Assembly (NCBI RefSeq): GCF_000423525.1
Contig: NZ_AUID01000020.1
Location: 1 to 52,558 of the forward strand
Length of the DNA stretch: 52,558 nt
Reading direction: 5' to 3'
Origin: Proteocatella sphenisci DSM 23131
GTDB lineage: Bacteria; Bacillota; Clostridia; Peptostreptococcales; Filifactoraceae
Shown piece after piece: positions 16,670 through 25,124 of the stretch. The notes under the pieces are model-generated. The model had not been told where the DNA came from, searched no databases, and was given only the letters and a program-made list of their open reading frames with translations. A program made the position numbers and the translations under genes. The first letter of the stretch is position 1; each line of letters starts with the position of its first letter.

Positions 16670-16722
16670 GAGTGTTCCGCTGGTCAAAGTGGATTAAGAA
16701 CACTCCAGAACCTATGGAGGAT
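16670..16722 (+). promoter_or_regulatory. Likely L19 ribosomal protein leader
   Basis: GAGTGTTC (16670-16677) pairs perfectly with GAACACTC (16698-16705) around a 20-base loop. A CCTATGG element and the rplS Shine-Dalgarno GGAGG follow directly. A structured leader ahead of rplS is known in Bacillota (the L19 leader), where it is thought to give feedback control. I match it by position and by a hairpin just before the ribosome binding site, not by covariance. Confidence 0.5.
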
Positions 16723-16725
16723 ACA

Positions 16726-17070
16726 ATGGAAATCATTAGAGCGATTGAACAAGAGCAAATTAAACAAGATTTACCTAATTTTGGAGCTGGAGATACTGTA
16801 AAAGTTCACATAAGAATCAAAGAGGGTAAAAGAGAAAGAGTTCAAATTTTTGAAGGCGTTGTGCTTAAAAGACAAGGCGGCGGATTAAGAGAAATGTTTA
16901 CAGTAAGAAAGATTTCTTTCGGAGTAGGCGTTGAAAAAACTTTCCCTGTACACTCTCCATCAATTGAAAAAATTGATGTTACAAGAAGAGGTAAAGTGAG
17001 AAGAGCTAAGCTTAACTATCTTAGAGATAGAGTTGGAAAAGCTGCTAAAATCAAAGAGAGAAAATTCTAA
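16726..17070 (+). CDS. rplS: 50S ribosomal protein L19
   Basis: A large-subunit protein at the 30S-50S interface. It has 114 residues from ATG 16726, starting [20 protein letters not shown] as in other L19 proteins. GGAGG at 16716-16720 sits at the right distance. The open frame extends upstream through the leader hairpin, but that is not typical L19 sequence. The C-terminal [19 protein letters not shown] is intact. A strong terminator follows. Confidence 0.98.
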   Translation: MEIIRAIEQEQIKQDLPNFGAGDTVKVHIRIKEGKRERVQIFEGVVLKRQGGGLREMFTVRKISFGVGVEKTFPVHSPSIEKIDVTRRGKVRRAKLNYLRDRVGKAAKIKERKF

Positions 17071-17084
17071 GAATAATATCGGAC

Positions 17085-17116
17085 AAAAAGGAACTGGACA
17101 TTTCAGTTCCTTTTTT
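17085..17116 (+). terminator. Terminator after rplS
   Basis: AAAAAGGAACTG (17085-17096) pairs with CAGTTCCTTTTT (17104-17115) around a seven-base loop, with a T-run in the 3' arm. Confidence 0.9.
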
Positions 17117-17175
17117 GATAATGAATTCAAATAAAGCAATACGTGAAAGATACCAATTAGGTAATAGGAGATAAA

Positions 17176-18066
17176 ATGGAAGAAAGAATGCATATAAACT
17201 GGTACCCTGGACACATGAAAAAGACAAAAGAGCTTCTTCAGACCAGTCTGTCTTTAGTAGATATAGTCGTAGAAGTTGTGGACAGCAGAATCCCGCTTGC
17301 CAGCAAAAATCCCGATATAGATAAAATAGCTGCCAATAAACCCAGAATAATAGTGCTAAACAAAGAGGATCTTGCTAACCCGTCAATGACGGGAAAGTGG
17401 ATAGATTATTACCAGAAAAAGGGATTTATAGCAATAGCTATGAATGCAAGCAGTGGTAATGGTCTTGACAGGCTTATAACCGCTATTGACAGGGCATATT
17501 CAGCGCAAAAGGAGAAGTTTCTGTCAAAAGGAATGATCAATCGCGCTCCAAGAATAATGATAGTAGGAATACCAAACTCAGGGAAATCATCGCTCATAAA
17601 CAAACTTACAGGTAGAAAATCAGCGCATACCGGCGACAGACCTGGAGTTACAAAAGGAAAACAGTGGGTAAGAGTAAAGGGAAATCTTGAAATGCTTGAT
17701 ACTCCAGGAATATTGTGGCCTAAATTTGAAGATGACAGAGTGGCGATGCTTCTTGCTTTTACAGGAGCAATCAAAGATGATGTTTTAAATGTAGAAGAAA
17801 TAGGATTTCAACTGCTTCATAGAATAAAGAATATGGACCATACCCTTATTGAAAAAAGGTATGGGATTGAAGTTGACCCAGAACAAGAAACTATAGAGAT
17901 TATGAACGAGATAGCATACGAGAGAAAATTTATCTTAAGAGGAAAAGAGATAGATTATCATAGAACAGGACAGACCATTCTTAATGAGTTCAGAGCAGGG
18001 CTAATAGGAAAAGTAACGCTGGAAACTCCCCCGGAGCATGATAATAAATCGGATGTAGAGGATTAA
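17176..18066 (+). CDS. rbgA: Ribosome biogenesis GTPase RbgA (YlqF)
   Basis: A circularly permuted GTPase needed for late 50S assembly. It has 296 residues. The G motifs run in the permuted order: G4 LNKEDLA at 61-67, G1 GIPNSGKSSLINK near 127, then G3 DTPG near 173. The N-terminal INWYPGHMKK is the family hallmark. TAGGAGA precedes the ATG. rnhB starts two bases past its stop, so the pair is co-transcribed, as in Bacillus. Confidence 0.96.
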   Translation: MEERMHINWYPGHMKKTKELLQTSLSLVDIVVEVVDSRIPLASKNPDIDKIAANKPRIIVLNKEDLANPSMTGKWIDYYQKKGFIAIAMNASSGNGLDRLITAIDRAYSAQKEKFLSKGMINRAPRIMIVGIPNSGKSSLINKLTGRKSAHTGDRPGVTKGKQWVRVKGNLEMLDTPGILWPKFEDDRVAMLLAFTGAIKDDVLNVEEIGFQLLHRIKNMDHTLIEKRYGIEVDPEQETIEIMNEIAYERKFILRGKEIDYHRTGQTILNEFRAGLIGKVTLETPPEHDNKSDVED

Positions 18067-18067
18067 T

Positions 18068-18859
18068 ATGAAAAAACCATTAAGTATAAGCGATATTAAA
18101 AGTATCTTAAGCAGTTTTGATGAACTTCAAAAAGAAGACTATATAAGAGAGCTTATGTCTGATGAGAGAAGTGGTGTAAAAAAAATAATAGAATCCTACA
18201 ACAAGCAAAAAATAAAGACAGAGATAGAGTGCTCAAGGCTGAAAAGTATGACGGATTTTGATAATTCGTACTCGGGTGATGGAATTATTCTTGCCGGAGT
18301 TGACGAAGTAGGCAGAGGGCCACTTGCAGGACCTGTAGTTGCAGCATGCGTTGTAATGGATAGTGATGATATTATCGAAGGTATCAATGACTCAAAAAAA
18401 CTGACCCCTGAAAAACGTGAATATCTATATGATATAATAGTTAAAAAGAGCAGGTATTGTGCAATCGGTATGATTGAAAATGATGTGATAGACCAGATAA
18501 ATATATTAAATGCTACTTTTCTTGCCATGACTTCAGCAATAAACCATGTTTCCAAAGAAATATCTCAAGACGGAGGGAAACTGGATTTGGTGCTCGTAGA
18601 TGGGAATCAGAAGATAAAAGACCTTGACGTGATGCAAGAAACAGTAGTAAGTGGAGATTGCAAAAGTTATGCAATAGCGTGCGCAAGTATAGTAGCTAAA
18701 GTTTACAGAGACAGACTTATGCAAAATTACGATAAAAAGTACCCAGGGTACGATTTTGCAGGCAACAAGGGATATGGCACAGCATCTCACTATGAGGGAC
18801 TTAATAAACAGGGTTTTACCCCTATACACAGAAAAACATTTTGCAAGTCGGTTTTATAA
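18068..18859 (+). CDS. rnhB: Ribonuclease HII
   Basis: It removes ribonucleotides misincorporated in DNA and degrades RNA in hybrids. It has 263 residues, with a 70-residue N-terminal extension typical of Firmicutes before the catalytic core. The core begins at AGVDEVGRGPLAGPVVAA near 76; its aspartate and glutamate are the first metal ligands. Further acidic residues are in NDSKKL and LVDGN. The C-terminal NKGYGTASHYEGL motif is present. It overlaps the upstream part of the longest mtaB frame, but not the mtaB start preferred here. Confidence 0.97.
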   Translation: MKKPLSISDIKSILSSFDELQKEDYIRELMSDERSGVKKIIESYNKQKIKTEIECSRLKSMTDFDNSYSGDGIILAGVDEVGRGPLAGPVVAACVVMDSDDIIEGINDSKKLTPEKREYLYDIIVKKSRYCAIGMIENDVIDQINILNATFLAMTSAINHVSKEISQDGGKLDLVLVDGNQKIKDLDVMQETVVSGDCKSYAIACASIVAKVYRDRLMQNYDKKYPGYDFAGNKGYGTASHYEGLNKQGFTPIHRKTFCKSVL

Positions 18860-18873
18860 AAAAGGAGAAAAAA

Positions 18874-20175
18874 TTGGAAAGCAGCAATAAAACAGTAGCT
18901 TTTCTGACTCTTGGTTGTAAGGTGAATACTTATGAGACTGAGGCCGTAGAAGAATTACTGAAAGGTAATGGATATAATATCGGTAAATTTGAAGAGTATG
19001 CAGACGTATATATCGTCAACACATGCACAGTTACAGCTATGTCTGACAAAAAATCCAGACAGATGATAAGAAGAACTAGAAAACTTAATCCATCGGCTGT
19101 GGTGGTTGTTATGGGCTGTTATTCACAAAAGGCCCCAAATGAACTACTTGCTATAGAAGAAGTGAATCTTGTCTTAGGAACAAGCAACAGAAAAGCTATA
19201 TTAAAAGAGATTGAAGATATAAGCTCGGATGATAAAAGAATAATAGTAGAAGATATAATGAAAATAAGAGATTTTGAAGAGCTTGAGATAAGTGAAGTCA
19301 GAGACAGAGCAAGAGCTCTTGTAAAGATCCAAGACGGTTGTGACAGGTTCTGTTCATACTGCATAATACCTTTTACAAGAGGGCCTATAAGAAGTCGAAA
19401 GCTGGAAAACATTATAGAAGAAGTAAAAAGAATTGTAGAAAATGGATATAAAGAGGTAGTCTTGACTGGAATACATGTCGCATCTTATGGAAAAGATACA
19501 GGGGGCATATCGCTTATAGATGTAATAGAGGGCATAGCTAAAATTGACGGTCTTGAAAGAATAAGGACAAGTTCGGTTGAACCACTTATAATTACGGAAG
19601 AATTTGTAAAAAGACTGGGAAAAATAGAAGAATTCTGTCCTCATTTTCATCTTTCACTGCAAAGTGGGAGTGATACAGTGCTTTCAAGAATGAATAGACG
19701 TTATACTTCCGCTGAATATAAAGATGCTGTACAGACAATAAGAAAGATATTCCCATTTGCGGCAATAACAACAGACGTAATAGTGGGATTTCCGGAAGAA
19801 ACTGATCAAGAATTCCAGGAGACCTATGAATTCTTACAAGAACTTAAATTATATGAAACTCATATTTTTAAATATTCACCAAGAAATGGTACAAAAGCAG
19901 CTGAAATGCCTGACCAGGTTGCCCCATCTGTTAAAAGTCACAGAAGTGAGCTTTTGATTAAACTTAATGAGAAAAACAAAAAAGATTTTGAAGTGCTTTA
20001 TTTGGGTCAAAATGCAGATGTTCTGATTGAAACATGGGAAAATGGTTATTCAGTTGGACACACGAAAAATTATGTTAAAACGGGCATAAAAACAGAGGAA
20101 AACCTTGTTAATCAGGTTGTGGCATGTAAAATATCTGCAATCTCAAAAGATTTTGTAATTGCGCAAAAATCTTAA
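18874..20175 (+). CDS. mtaB: tRNA t6A37 methylthiotransferase MtaB
   Basis: A radical SAM enzyme with two iron-sulfur clusters that converts t6A37 to ms2t6A in tRNAs reading ANN codons. It has 433 residues. The UPF0004 domain begins VAFLTLGCKVNTYETEAV with further cysteines in VNTCTVT and VMGCYSQ. The radical SAM motif CDRFCSYC is near 156-163. A TRAM-like domain occupies roughly the last 60 residues. The start is TTG 18874, seven bases after AAGGAG; an earlier TTG at 18841 lies inside rnhB. GCKVNTYE fits MtaB rather than MiaB or RimO, whose equivalents differ. Confidence 0.93.
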   Translation: MESSNKTVAFLTLGCKVNTYETEAVEELLKGNGYNIGKFEEYADVYIVNTCTVTAMSDKKSRQMIRRTRKLNPSAVVVVMGCYSQKAPNELLAIEEVNLVLGTSNRKAILKEIEDISSDDKRIIVEDIMKIRDFEELEISEVRDRARALVKIQDGCDRFCSYCIIPFTRGPIRSRKLENIIEEVKRIVENGYKEVVLTGIHVASYGKDTGGISLIDVIEGIAKIDGLERIRTSSVEPLIITEEFVKRLGKIEEFCPHFHLSLQSGSDTVLSRMNRRYTSAEYKDAVQTIRKIFPFAAITTDVIVGFPEETDQEFQETYEFLQELKLYETHIFKYSPRNGTKAAEMPDQVAPSVKSHRSELLIKLNEKNKKDFEVLYLGQNADVLIETWENGYSVGHTKNYVKTGIKTEENLVNQVVACKISAISKDFVIAQKS

Positions 20176-20197
20176 TAAAAAAATATATATTTACTCC

Positions 20198-20227
20198 TTG
20201 ATAATCAGTAGCCATATGGAATATAAT
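20198..20227 (+). promoter_or_regulatory. Predicted sigma-A promoter of hinT
   Basis: TTGATA (20198-20203) and TATAAT (20222-20227) are separated by 18 bases, about 32 bases before the hinT start. Confidence 0.6.
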
Positions 20228-20258
20228 AGAGGGAACAAAGATTGAATGGAGGTATAAT

Positions 20259-20597
20259 ATGGATTGTTTATTTTGTAAGATTGCAAGCGGTGAAATACCA
20301 TCTACAAAAGTATATGAGGACGCAAAAGTACTTGCGTTTCGCGATATAAGTCCTCAGGCACCCGTTCACATAGTTTTAATACCCAAAGCTCACTATGAAA
20401 ATATATTGGAGATTCCATTTGACAACAGTGTAATAAATGATATGATAAAGGCAGTACAAATCATAGCAAAACAAGAAGGCATGGAAGATGAAGGCTTTAG
20501 GGTGGTTAATAACTGTAAGGAATTTGGCGGACAGACTGTAGATCATCTTCATTTCCATATTCTTGGAAAGAGGAAACTGACATGGCCACCAGGCTAA
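20259..20597 (+). CDS. hinT: Histidine triad nucleotide-binding protein, HinT type
   Basis: A 112-residue HIT-family hydrolase of nucleoside phosphoramidates and related adducts. The N-terminal DCLFCKIASGEIPSTKVYED is typical. The triad VDHLHFHILG lies at about residues 94-103 with all three histidines. The N-terminal CxxC pair may bind metal. It has its own promoter and a good ribosome binding site (GGAGG). Confidence 0.95.
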   Translation: MDCLFCKIASGEIPSTKVYEDAKVLAFRDISPQAPVHIVLIPKAHYENILEIPFDNSVINDMIKAVQIIAKQEGMEDEGFRVVNNCKEFGGQTVDHLHFHILGKRKLTWPPG

Positions 20598-20604
20598 AAA
20601 GAAC

Positions 20605-20633
20605 TTGTAAAAAATTCAAAATAAGTGTATAAT
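20605..20633 (+). promoter_or_regulatory. Predicted sigma-A promoter of rpsU-yqeY
   Basis: TTGTAA (20605-20610) and TATAAT (20628-20633) are spaced by 17 bases. They start eight bases past the hinT stop and leave a leader of about 70 bases. Confidence 0.6.
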
Positions 20634-20711
20634 GTCATAGTAGTGTTTACCCATAATACAAAGCTACTTCAAACAATCTAAAAAGTGTTAGTAATGAGGG
20701 GAGGGATAAAG

Positions 20712-20888
20712 ATGGCAACAGAAGTAAGAGTTAAAGAGAATGAATCTTTAGATAGCGCTCTTAGAAGATTTAAGAGACAATGCGCATTATCAGGTGTAAT
20801 GGCAGAGGTTAGAAAAAGAGAGCACTATGATAAACCAAGTGTAAAAAGAAAGAAAAAAGCTGAAGCGGCAAGAAAGAAAAAACGATAG
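20712..20888 (+). CDS. rpsU: 30S ribosomal protein S21
   Basis: A small basic subunit protein that helps base-pair the anti-Shine-Dalgarno with mRNA. It has 58 residues from ATG 20712, behind a GAGGGGAGGG ribosome binding site. The longest frame starts 27 bases earlier but lacks a binding site. It contains [12 protein letters not shown] and a very basic C-terminus, as expected. yqeY follows after 18 bases. Confidence 0.97.
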   Translation: MATEVRVKENESLDSALRRFKRQCALSGVMAEVRKREHYDKPSVKRKKKAEAARKKKR

Positions 20889-20906
20889 TTGATAGAAGGT
20901 GAAAAC

Positions 20907-21350
20907 ATGACTCTAAAAGAAAGATTAATGGAGGATATGAAAGTTTCTATGAGAAATAAAGAAACTTTAAAAAAATCCGTAATCACAATGATTAGAGCTT
21001 CTGTTAAACAGAAGGAAGTAGATGACAGAGTTGACTTGACTGACGATGATGTTGTCGAGCTTATAGCAAAACAACTAAAGCAACAAAAAGATGCATTGGT
21101 TGAATTTGAAAAAGCTGAAAGAGATGACTTAATAGCTCAAACTAAAGCAGAAATTGAGATCCTCGCTTCATATCTTCCACAGCAGCTTACAGATGAAGAA
21201 CTGGAAGTTGTAGTTAGAGACGCAGTAGCTGAAGTAAACGCACAGTCTATAAAAGACATGGGCAAGATAATGGGTAAGGTTATGATTGTCGCCAAAGGTA
21301 AAGTTGACGGCAGAAGAATTAACGAAATGGTTAAAAAGATTTTAAATTAA
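20907..21350 (+). CDS. yqeY: YqeY/GatB-tail family protein
   Basis: A 147-residue protein similar to the tRNA-binding C-terminal domains of the amidotransferase subunit GatB, found alone beside rpsU in many Firmicutes. The helical N-terminal half carries TLKERLMEDMKVSMRNKE, and the C-terminal part carries IKDMGKIMGKVM and GRRINEMVKK. ATG 20907 is preceded by GAAGGTGA. Its precise role is not settled; association with aminoacyl-tRNA is inferred from the fold. Confidence 0.93.
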   Translation: MTLKERLMEDMKVSMRNKETLKKSVITMIRASVKQKEVDDRVDLTDDDVVELIAKQLKQQKDALVEFEKAERDDLIAQTKAEIEILASYLPQQLTDEELEVVVRDAVAEVNAQSIKDMGKIMGKVMIVAKGKVDGRRINEMVKKILN

Positions 21351-21365
21351 ACACACACAAAAAAT

Positions 21366-21392
21366 AAAGAATCCTGAAAAGGATTCTTTTTT
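21366..21392. terminator. Bidirectional terminator between yqeY and the Mrp/Mbh operon
   Basis: AAAGAATCC (21366-21374) pairs with GGATTCTTT (21381-21389). A-rich and T-rich flanks and an outer ACACACA/TGTGTGT pairing extend it, so it can serve the convergent operons on both strands. Confidence 0.9.
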
Positions 21393-21403
21393 GATGTGTG
21401 TAT

Positions 21404-23005
21404 TTACATAGTCAAGGTAAGATAGGACAGGGTCATTAAGAAAAAAAGAGCGAGGGCTATGCTCATACTGTTAAAAGACAGGTCAAAACGCCTTATTATG
21501 CTAATGATTCTTAAGTTTTTTATTAGATATGAGTATAAAAGTATTCCAATCGCATATGTAACTAAATAAATTGGAACTTTTGTTAATTGTGAGTAAAGTG
21601 AATAAGACAAGGGTGACGAGCTTATATAACTCATTACAGAAGTTCCTCCCACTCCCAGGAAAATGCATGCTATGCACATTGCAGACAATACTGCTATCTC
21701 ATTTGATTTCAGAACAAGCTTATGAAAACTTCTGTCGGGTTTTGAAAAAACGACTTTGAAGAATTTCATGAAAGAAATCATAGTTCCGACGTTTATGACA
21801 GTGAATAACGATGTGTAGAACCTGGAGATATACCCTTTTGAAATAAAGTACTTAGAATATCCTCCGCTGAAAAATGGGGCTCCGGTTATGCTGAGTATTG
21901 CTATTATAAGATATATTGAAAGCAACGGATTTATATACCACAATCCATGCATCTGTGTTATGTCCCTTGTATTATAGTGATGTATAAGTAATCCTGCAAT
22001 GAGGAAAAAAAGCGATTTAAATATACCGTGTGCCAGAATATGATATAATCCGCCAGAAGGATTGTAATAATACGAACCCGCAATTCCTGTAATAATAAGG
22101 CCGATATGAGATATAGTGCTATAGGCGAGGATTAGCTTTACGTTTGTCTGGCTGATGGCAAATATAAAGCCTGAAACAGCAGTAATAAAACCTATAAAAA
22201 TCAATACAGAGCTAATGTCTATTGCGCTTTCAAATATCCACTGAACTCGCATGAGTAGATAAATGCCAGTCTTTATAAAAATACCAGACAGTATAGCTGA
22301 AACTACTGAAGGTGAACTGATTGCTCCGTGGGCTTTGGGAAGCCAGTTGTAAAGAGGCATAAGTGCAGACTTGAGACATACTGATGTAAAAATAAAAGAG
22401 AAGGGTAGTATAAAAGCTCTAGGATATGGATGAGAATCAACCGCAGATTTTATACTGAAAATATCAAGAGCTCCAGAAATTTTATATAGATATCCAGTAC
22501 CAAAAAGAAAAAAAGCCATGGCAACCATATTTATCAGGAGATAAATCATGCCATCATAAGTTGATTGGCTGTCCTTCTTGAACATTATAAGTATACTTAT
22601 GGCAATTGTAGATACTTCGATCAAAACATATATATTAAATAAATCCGTGGATAAGAAGATCCCGTTAATTATGCCCTCGAGGCTAAGAAATATAAAAATA
22701 AATAGCTTGTTCATATATTTCTTTTTAAAACTGAATATTATCATACAAAGGAACAAAAAGTTATTAAGGACCAGCATAAGGCTCGACAAAGAATCCACCC
22801 TCAGAGACATGCCATATGGAAGAGGCAGGCTCATCAAGTTAGTCATAATTTCCCGATTGTCAATTGTCAGAAAAATCCACAATGAAAATATAAATAGCAA
22901 AGCAGGTATAAGCGCTGACAAATTTACCGATACAAATTTACCGGTAAGATAAAGAAAGAGTCCAGCTAAAATTGGAAGAGTCACAAACAAAATAAGATAA
23001 TCCAT
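21404..23005 (-). CDS. Mrp/Mbh antiporter large subunit, MrpD/MbhH type
   Basis: A membrane subunit related to NuoL/M/N proton-pumping proteins and to MrpD. It has about 533 residues with roughly 14 hydrophobic segments. Typical features are LYNWLPKAHGAISSPSVVSAILSG with its conserved lysine (about 224-247), and AYSTISHIGLIITG (about 292-305). It is the only large antiporter-like subunit in the operon. ATG 23005 overlaps the mrpC stop as TGATG; a TTG one codon earlier is also possible. It is the last gene before a terminator. Confidence 0.88.
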   Translation of the reverse strand: MDYLILFVTLPILAGLFLYLTGKFVSVNLSALIPALLFIFSLWIFLTIDNREIMTNLMSLPLPYGMSLRVDSLSSLMLVLNNFLFLCMIIFSFKKKYMNKLFIFIFLSLEGIINGIFLSTDLFNIYVLIEVSTIAISILIMFKKDSQSTYDGMIYLLINMVAMAFFLFGTGYLYKISGALDIFSIKSAVDSHPYPRAFILPFSFIFTSVCLKSALMPLYNWLPKAHGAISSPSVVSAILSGIFIKTGIYLLMRVQWIFESAIDISSVLIFIGFITAVSGFIFAISQTNVKLILAYSTISHIGLIITGIAGSYYYNPSGGLYHILAHGIFKSLFFLIAGLLIHHYNTRDITQMHGLWYINPLLSIYLIIAILSITGAPFFSGGYSKYFISKGYISRFYTSLFTVINVGTMISFMKFFKVVFSKPDRSFHKLVLKSNEIAVLSAMCIACIFLGVGGTSVMSYISSSPLSYSLYSQLTKVPIYLVTYAIGILLYSYLIKNLRIISIIRRFDLSFNSMSIALALFFLMTLSYLTLTM

Positions 23006-23364
23006 CAATCGCTTTCACCTCTCTTCGCTTTGACTCTTTTCCAGTTTGTAGTTCCGTATTTATGTGCCATGGCAATAAATATTGTAAGGCTTATAGCTGT
23101 AACCGATAGGCCGATTACGACAGCAGTTATCATAAGCGCTTGAGGAAGTGGGTCTGCGGCACTTGTAATACTTAGGGATTTTCCTATTGGGCCCGTTGTT
23201 TTTCTACCTGAATTTATTGATACAAAGAACAAGATTAGAGCGGCTTGCATTATTGAAAGGCTCATTATGGTCTTGATTATGTTTCTCCTGGAACATAACC
23301 CGTATACACCTGTGAAAAAAAGTACTGTGCTTATAGTTTCTCCGTTAATAAGAGATTTAATCAT
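23005..23364 (-). CDS. Mrp/Mbh antiporter subunit MrpC/MbhG (NuoK-like)
   Basis: A 119-residue, three-helix membrane protein homologous to NuoK. The second and third helices carry MQAALILFFVS and PLPQALMITAVVIGLSVTAI, the latter a family hallmark with PQALxLTAIVI-like sequence. I place the start at ATG 23364 because AAGGCAGGTGA lies just before it. The frame opens further upstream into mrpB. It is coupled to mrpD by a TGATG overlap. Confidence 0.9.
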   Translation of the reverse strand: MIKSLINGETISTVLFFTGVYGLCSRRNIIKTIMSLSIMQAALILFFVSINSGRKTTGPIGKSLSITSAADPLPQALMITAVVIGLSVTAISLTIFIAMAHKYGTTNWKRVKAKRGESD

Positions 23365-23368
23365 TGGG

Positions 23369-23758
23369 TCACCTGCCTTCAAAAAACACAAATTGATAAA
23401 ATATTATGCTCATACCACATGTCACTTTCAATCCTATAAGGATATTCATGAATAATATATATTTTTTTACAGGAAAGATATTCATATTGTTTATGCCAGT
23501 GGCAAGAAAAGAGACGAATATGAGTATTATAAAGAATAGCAGAAGTTTTTCTACATATTGTGTTTTTGCTATAGAGATATCGTTAACAGGATTAAAAAGA
23601 TATTTTGAAATCAAGGCAGAAGACAGAAGTGCACCCCCTTGAAAGCCCCCTCCTGGAGACGCATGACCATTTACAATTACATAAATACCGGCCATTATTA
23701 CAAATGGGATGGAGATTCCCATTATTTTTGATATTAAATATGAATTGTCATTAATCAT
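23369..23758 (-). CDS. Mrp/Mbh antiporter subunit MrpB/MbhF
   Basis: A 129-residue membrane protein with four hydrophobic segments. The signature NGHASPGGGFQGGALLSS (about residues 29-46) marks the MnhB family. It overlaps the upstream MbhE-like gene by eight bases, as is typical of tightly packed mrp operons. In Mrp complexes this subunit packs against the C-terminal part of MrpA. Confidence 0.9.
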   Translation of the reverse strand: MINDNSYLISKIMGISIPFVIMAGIYVIVNGHASPGGGFQGGALLSSALISKYLFNPVNDISIAKTQYVEKLLLFFIILIFVSFLATGINNMNIFPVKKYILFMNILIGLKVTCGMSIIFYQFVFFEGR

Positions 23759-24020
23759 GTTCTGAGTCCTCGTTGTTTATAGAAAGGTAGACTATTCCTA
23801 TGATACTTAACATGAGCATCAGAGCTTCGAATAAAGTATCATAATATCGGTAATAGAGGTAAATTGCTGTAACTGAATTTATAGATCCTGTTTCACTAAA
23901 GGCATTAGTAAGATAATATTGAGCTGCAGGATAGCTTGTGGACAAAGTGCTGTACCTGGAAAGCGAAATTACGAATAATGATATGCCGGTGATAAGTATT
24001 GCTAAGAGTAGTCTTCTCAT
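23751..24020 (-). CDS. MbhE-like small membrane subunit (part of MrpA C-terminus)
   Basis: An 89-residue protein with two hydrophobic segments separated by a loop (NAFSETGSINSVTAIYLYYRYYDT). The VTAIYLYYRYYDTLFEALML sequence resembles the MbhE segment that forms the end of MrpA in fused versions (NxVTxIL.dfRgfDTlgE). Its size and its place between MbhD and MrpB support this. It overlaps both neighbours by a few bases. Confidence 0.8.
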   Translation of the reverse strand: MRRLLLAILITGISLFVISLSRYSTLSTSYPAAQYYLTNAFSETGSINSVTAIYLYYRYYDTLFEALMLMLSIIGIVYLSINNEDSEHD

Positions 24021-24556
24021 TCGAGCACCTCGCTTATATTGTTTATTTCAAAAGAGTCGTGAAAATCTGGATCATTTTTTAAAAAAATATTCAGTTTTTC
24101 AAGTTGATAGTTATCGTAATGACCGTGAATTATGAATTTATATGAATAATTTTCTATAATAATGGCATATTTGTAATTTGAAACTATATTTTCTAAAGGC
24201 AGTGAAGAATGTATTATCTGAGCTTCCAGTTCCTGTTTGGTGCAGAATTTTTTTACTGTCTTCATAAGTTGGGTATTATCTATTAAATCAGAATATGAAG
24301 CTTCGTCTATATTATCGACTTTACAGTAAATGGTAAATATTTTGTATTTTTGAAGTGCCACAAGGTAAAGTATTGTAGAAAGAGTGCTTCCAATTATAGC
24401 CTCAGCTATTGCAATATCTGGTGCATTGTAAAGCAGATAAACAAGGGAAATACAAAGTGAAAAGAAGCCCAGATAAATAACGGCGTGTCTCAGGTGCCTT
24501 GTGTTTATAGCTGCCACAGCAAAGATTACCAATAAAATCAACATGATTTCAAGCAT
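24017..24556 (-). CDS. MbhD-like (DUF4040) subunit with soluble C-terminal extension
   Basis: A 179-residue protein. Residues 1-75 contain three membrane segments with the MbhD/DUF4040 pattern (VIYLGFFSLCISLVYLLYNAPDIAIAEA, shortened here), including PDIAIAEAIIG. In Mrp this segment is inside MrpA. After about residue 75 a soluble tail of roughly 100 residues follows that I do not recognise; ordinary MbhD proteins stop near 100 residues. AAAGGA precedes ATG 24556. Confidence 0.8.
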   Translation of the reverse strand: MLEIMLILLVIFAVAAINTRHLRHAVIYLGFFSLCISLVYLLYNAPDIAIAEAIIGSTLSTILYLVALQKYKIFTIYCKVDNIDEASYSDLIDNTQLMKTVKKFCTKQELEAQIIHSSLPLENIVSNYKYAIIIENYSYKFIIHGHYDNYQLEKLNIFLKNDPDFHDSFEINNISEVLE

Positions 24557-24559
24557 ATA

Positions 24560-24853
24560 TCAGTCCTTTCTTAGTTTATATCCACTTATATAGGCAGATC
24601 TTGTTATTGCGTGTGAAATAAGTGGGTTTACTATCAGTGTGATTAGGACTATAAAAGACACTTTGAGAGAAAAAAAAGAAAGTCCTTCCTTAAGTATAAT
24701 TCCAAACATAAGCGTCAAGTAACCTGTGGTGTCTACTATAGAAGAGACGAGCGCTCTTTTATAAAAACTTTCAAATCTATATATTCCTATTATCCCTAAG
24801 GTCACAAAAACAATTCCCATAGATATTATTATATTTGAAATGATATTAATCAT
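24560..24853 (-). CDS. Mrp/Mbh antiporter subunit MrpG/MbhC
   Basis: A 97-residue protein with three hydrophobic segments. It matches the MnhG family in size, order and the GIIGIYRFESFYKRAL region (usual form GxxGxxRxPDxyxRlH). The start ATG 24853 follows GAGG by nine bases and overlaps mrpF by eight bases; the open frame reaches further back into mrpF. Confidence 0.87.
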   Translation of the reverse strand: MINIISNIIISMGIVFVTLGIIGIYRFESFYKRALVSSIVDTTGYLTLMFGIILKEGLSFFSLKVSFIVLITLIVNPLISHAITRSAYISGYKLRKD

Positions 24854-25124
24854 TATTATCATCCTCGCCTTCTTTAAATCTGCCTTTTCTATTAAGATAC
24901 ACTGATATGAATATGATTCCGGTGAAGCTGCATAAAGCATAGACTAGAGCGGTATCGAGGATGTAGGTCTGCTGGGTCATAGATGCAAAAAAAATCATTA
25001 TTATCACTATTTTTGATGTAACAAGGTTCAATCCAAGTAACCTGTCCCATATAGTGGGGCCTATAAGGATTCTTAAGGCGCTTATTAAAGTGAGGAGTGT
25101 CAGGATGAATGTAGCTGTTTTCAT
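24846..25124 (-). CDS. Mrp/Mbh antiporter subunit MrpF/MbhB
   Basis: A 92-residue membrane protein with three hydrophobic segments. RILIGPTIWDRLLGLNLVTSK matches the MnhF motif R.l.GPt..DRi.a.n. Its start overlaps the mrpE stop by four bases, the usual coupling. Confidence 0.9.
   Translation of the reverse strand: MKTATFILTLLTLISALRILIGPTIWDRLLGLNLVTSKIVIIMIFFASMTQQTYILDTALVYALCSFTGIIFISVYLNRKGRFKEGEDDNND

Noticed and set aside
16672-16725. N-terminal extension of L19 from the longest open frame
   Set aside because: The extra codons coincide with the leader hairpin, and normal L19 begins at [11 protein letters not shown] after a good ribosome binding site.
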